From JBBRYW01 sp038253945 (GTDB lineage Bacteria; Actinomycetota; Thermoleophilia; Gaiellales; Gaiellaceae), in NCBI GenBank assembly GCA_038253945.1, contig JBBSGR010000038.1, forward strand, positions 1 to 6,305: a stretch of DNA of 6,305 bases, in the 5' to 3' direction. Both the position numbers and the translations under genes were made by a program. Shown here piece by piece: positions 6,158 to 6,305 of this stretch (positions are counted from its first letter, which is position 1; each line of letters starts with the position of its first letter). The notes beneath the pieces are model-generated. The model was not told the origin of the DNA and searched no databases. It worked only from the letters and a program-made list of their open reading frames with translations.

Positions 6158-6305
6158 TCAGCCGGTGTTCTGGACTCCCGCTGCGACGCCGCTCACCGTG
6201 AGGTGCACCAGGCGCAGCATCTCGGCGCGCTCGGGGTCGTCGGGGGGGAGGGCGCGGAGCCGCGCAAGCAGTCGAACCTGGAGCTCGGAGAGGGAGTCGA
6301 CGTAG
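6158..6305 (-). CDS. ppc: Phosphoenolpyruvate carboxylase, C-terminal fragment (5' end outside window)
   Basis: PEP carboxylase adds bicarbonate to phosphoenolpyruvate to make oxaloacetate, refilling the citric acid cycle. Only the last 48 codons and stop are inside the window, continuing off the right edge in frame. The fragment starts YVDSLSELQVRLLARLRA, matching the conserved RNPYVDPLNxLQ helix, and ends with LTVSGVAAGVQNTG. The terminal glycine and the (Q/R)NTG tail are hallmarks of the enzyme, and the tail takes part in the active site. The ending is QNTG where many bacterial enzymes have RNTG. It lies upstream of tetR in the same direction across a 132-base gap with its own promoter, so it is probably a separate transcription unit. 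Confidence 0.9.
   Translation of the reverse strand, partial: YVDSLSELQVRLLARLRALPPDDPERAEMLRLVHLTVSGVAAGVQNTG

Noticed and set aside
1..6305. Mobile element, prophage, defence system or CRISPR
   Set aside because: There is no transposase, integrase, terminal repeat, direct-repeat array or defence-type domain; the window is an ordinary metabolic and regulatory region.

Overview
The window is a GC-rich bacterial chromosome segment in which every supported gene lies on the minus strand. In transcription order (high to low coordinates) they are: the 3' end of phosphoenolpyruvate carboxylase (ppc), a TetR-family repressor, paaA, a GNAT-family acyltransferase, paaB, paaC, paaD, and a membrane-bound diguanylate cyclase that runs off the left edge. 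High GC, tight gene packing, a GTG start, a probably leaderless promoter and the style of the two-domain GNAT protein suggest Chloroflexota or a related Gram-positive-like soil or freshwater lineage (Actinomycetota is the alternative). This placement is an inference and no marker gene settles it.

Right edge (6053-6305): the last 48 residues of PEP carboxylase, then a 132-base gap. The gap holds a GC-rich hairpin and, next to the repressor start, a promoter whose spacer and -10 element are covered by an 18-bp near-palindrome, a likely operator for the TetR protein.

Centre (1754-6025): a compact cluster tetR-paaA-GNAT-paaB-paaC-paaD. Neighbours overlap by 4 or 7 bases or are separated by one base, so this looks like one translationally coupled operon. 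PaaA, PaaB and PaaC are subunits of the ring 1,2-phenylacetyl-CoA epoxidase, a soluble diiron monooxygenase complex. PaaD is its DUF59/zinc-ribbon accessory protein, thought to help Fe-S or metal-centre assembly. The first gene probably encodes an acyl-CoA-sensing repressor, so the operon would be autoregulated and derepressed by pathway intermediates. Two things are unusual. A 315-residue GNAT acyltransferase sits between paaA and paaB, and the reductase gene paaE is absent where it would be expected after paaD.

Left (1-1753): a 192-base intergenic stretch with weak structure, then a diguanylate cyclase with about six membrane helices, a GAF domain and an intact GGDEF domain with an inhibitory I-site. 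Its downstream end is outside the window.

The long plus-strand open frames are shadows of these genes. No RNA gene, insertion sequence, CRISPR array or phage feature was seen.
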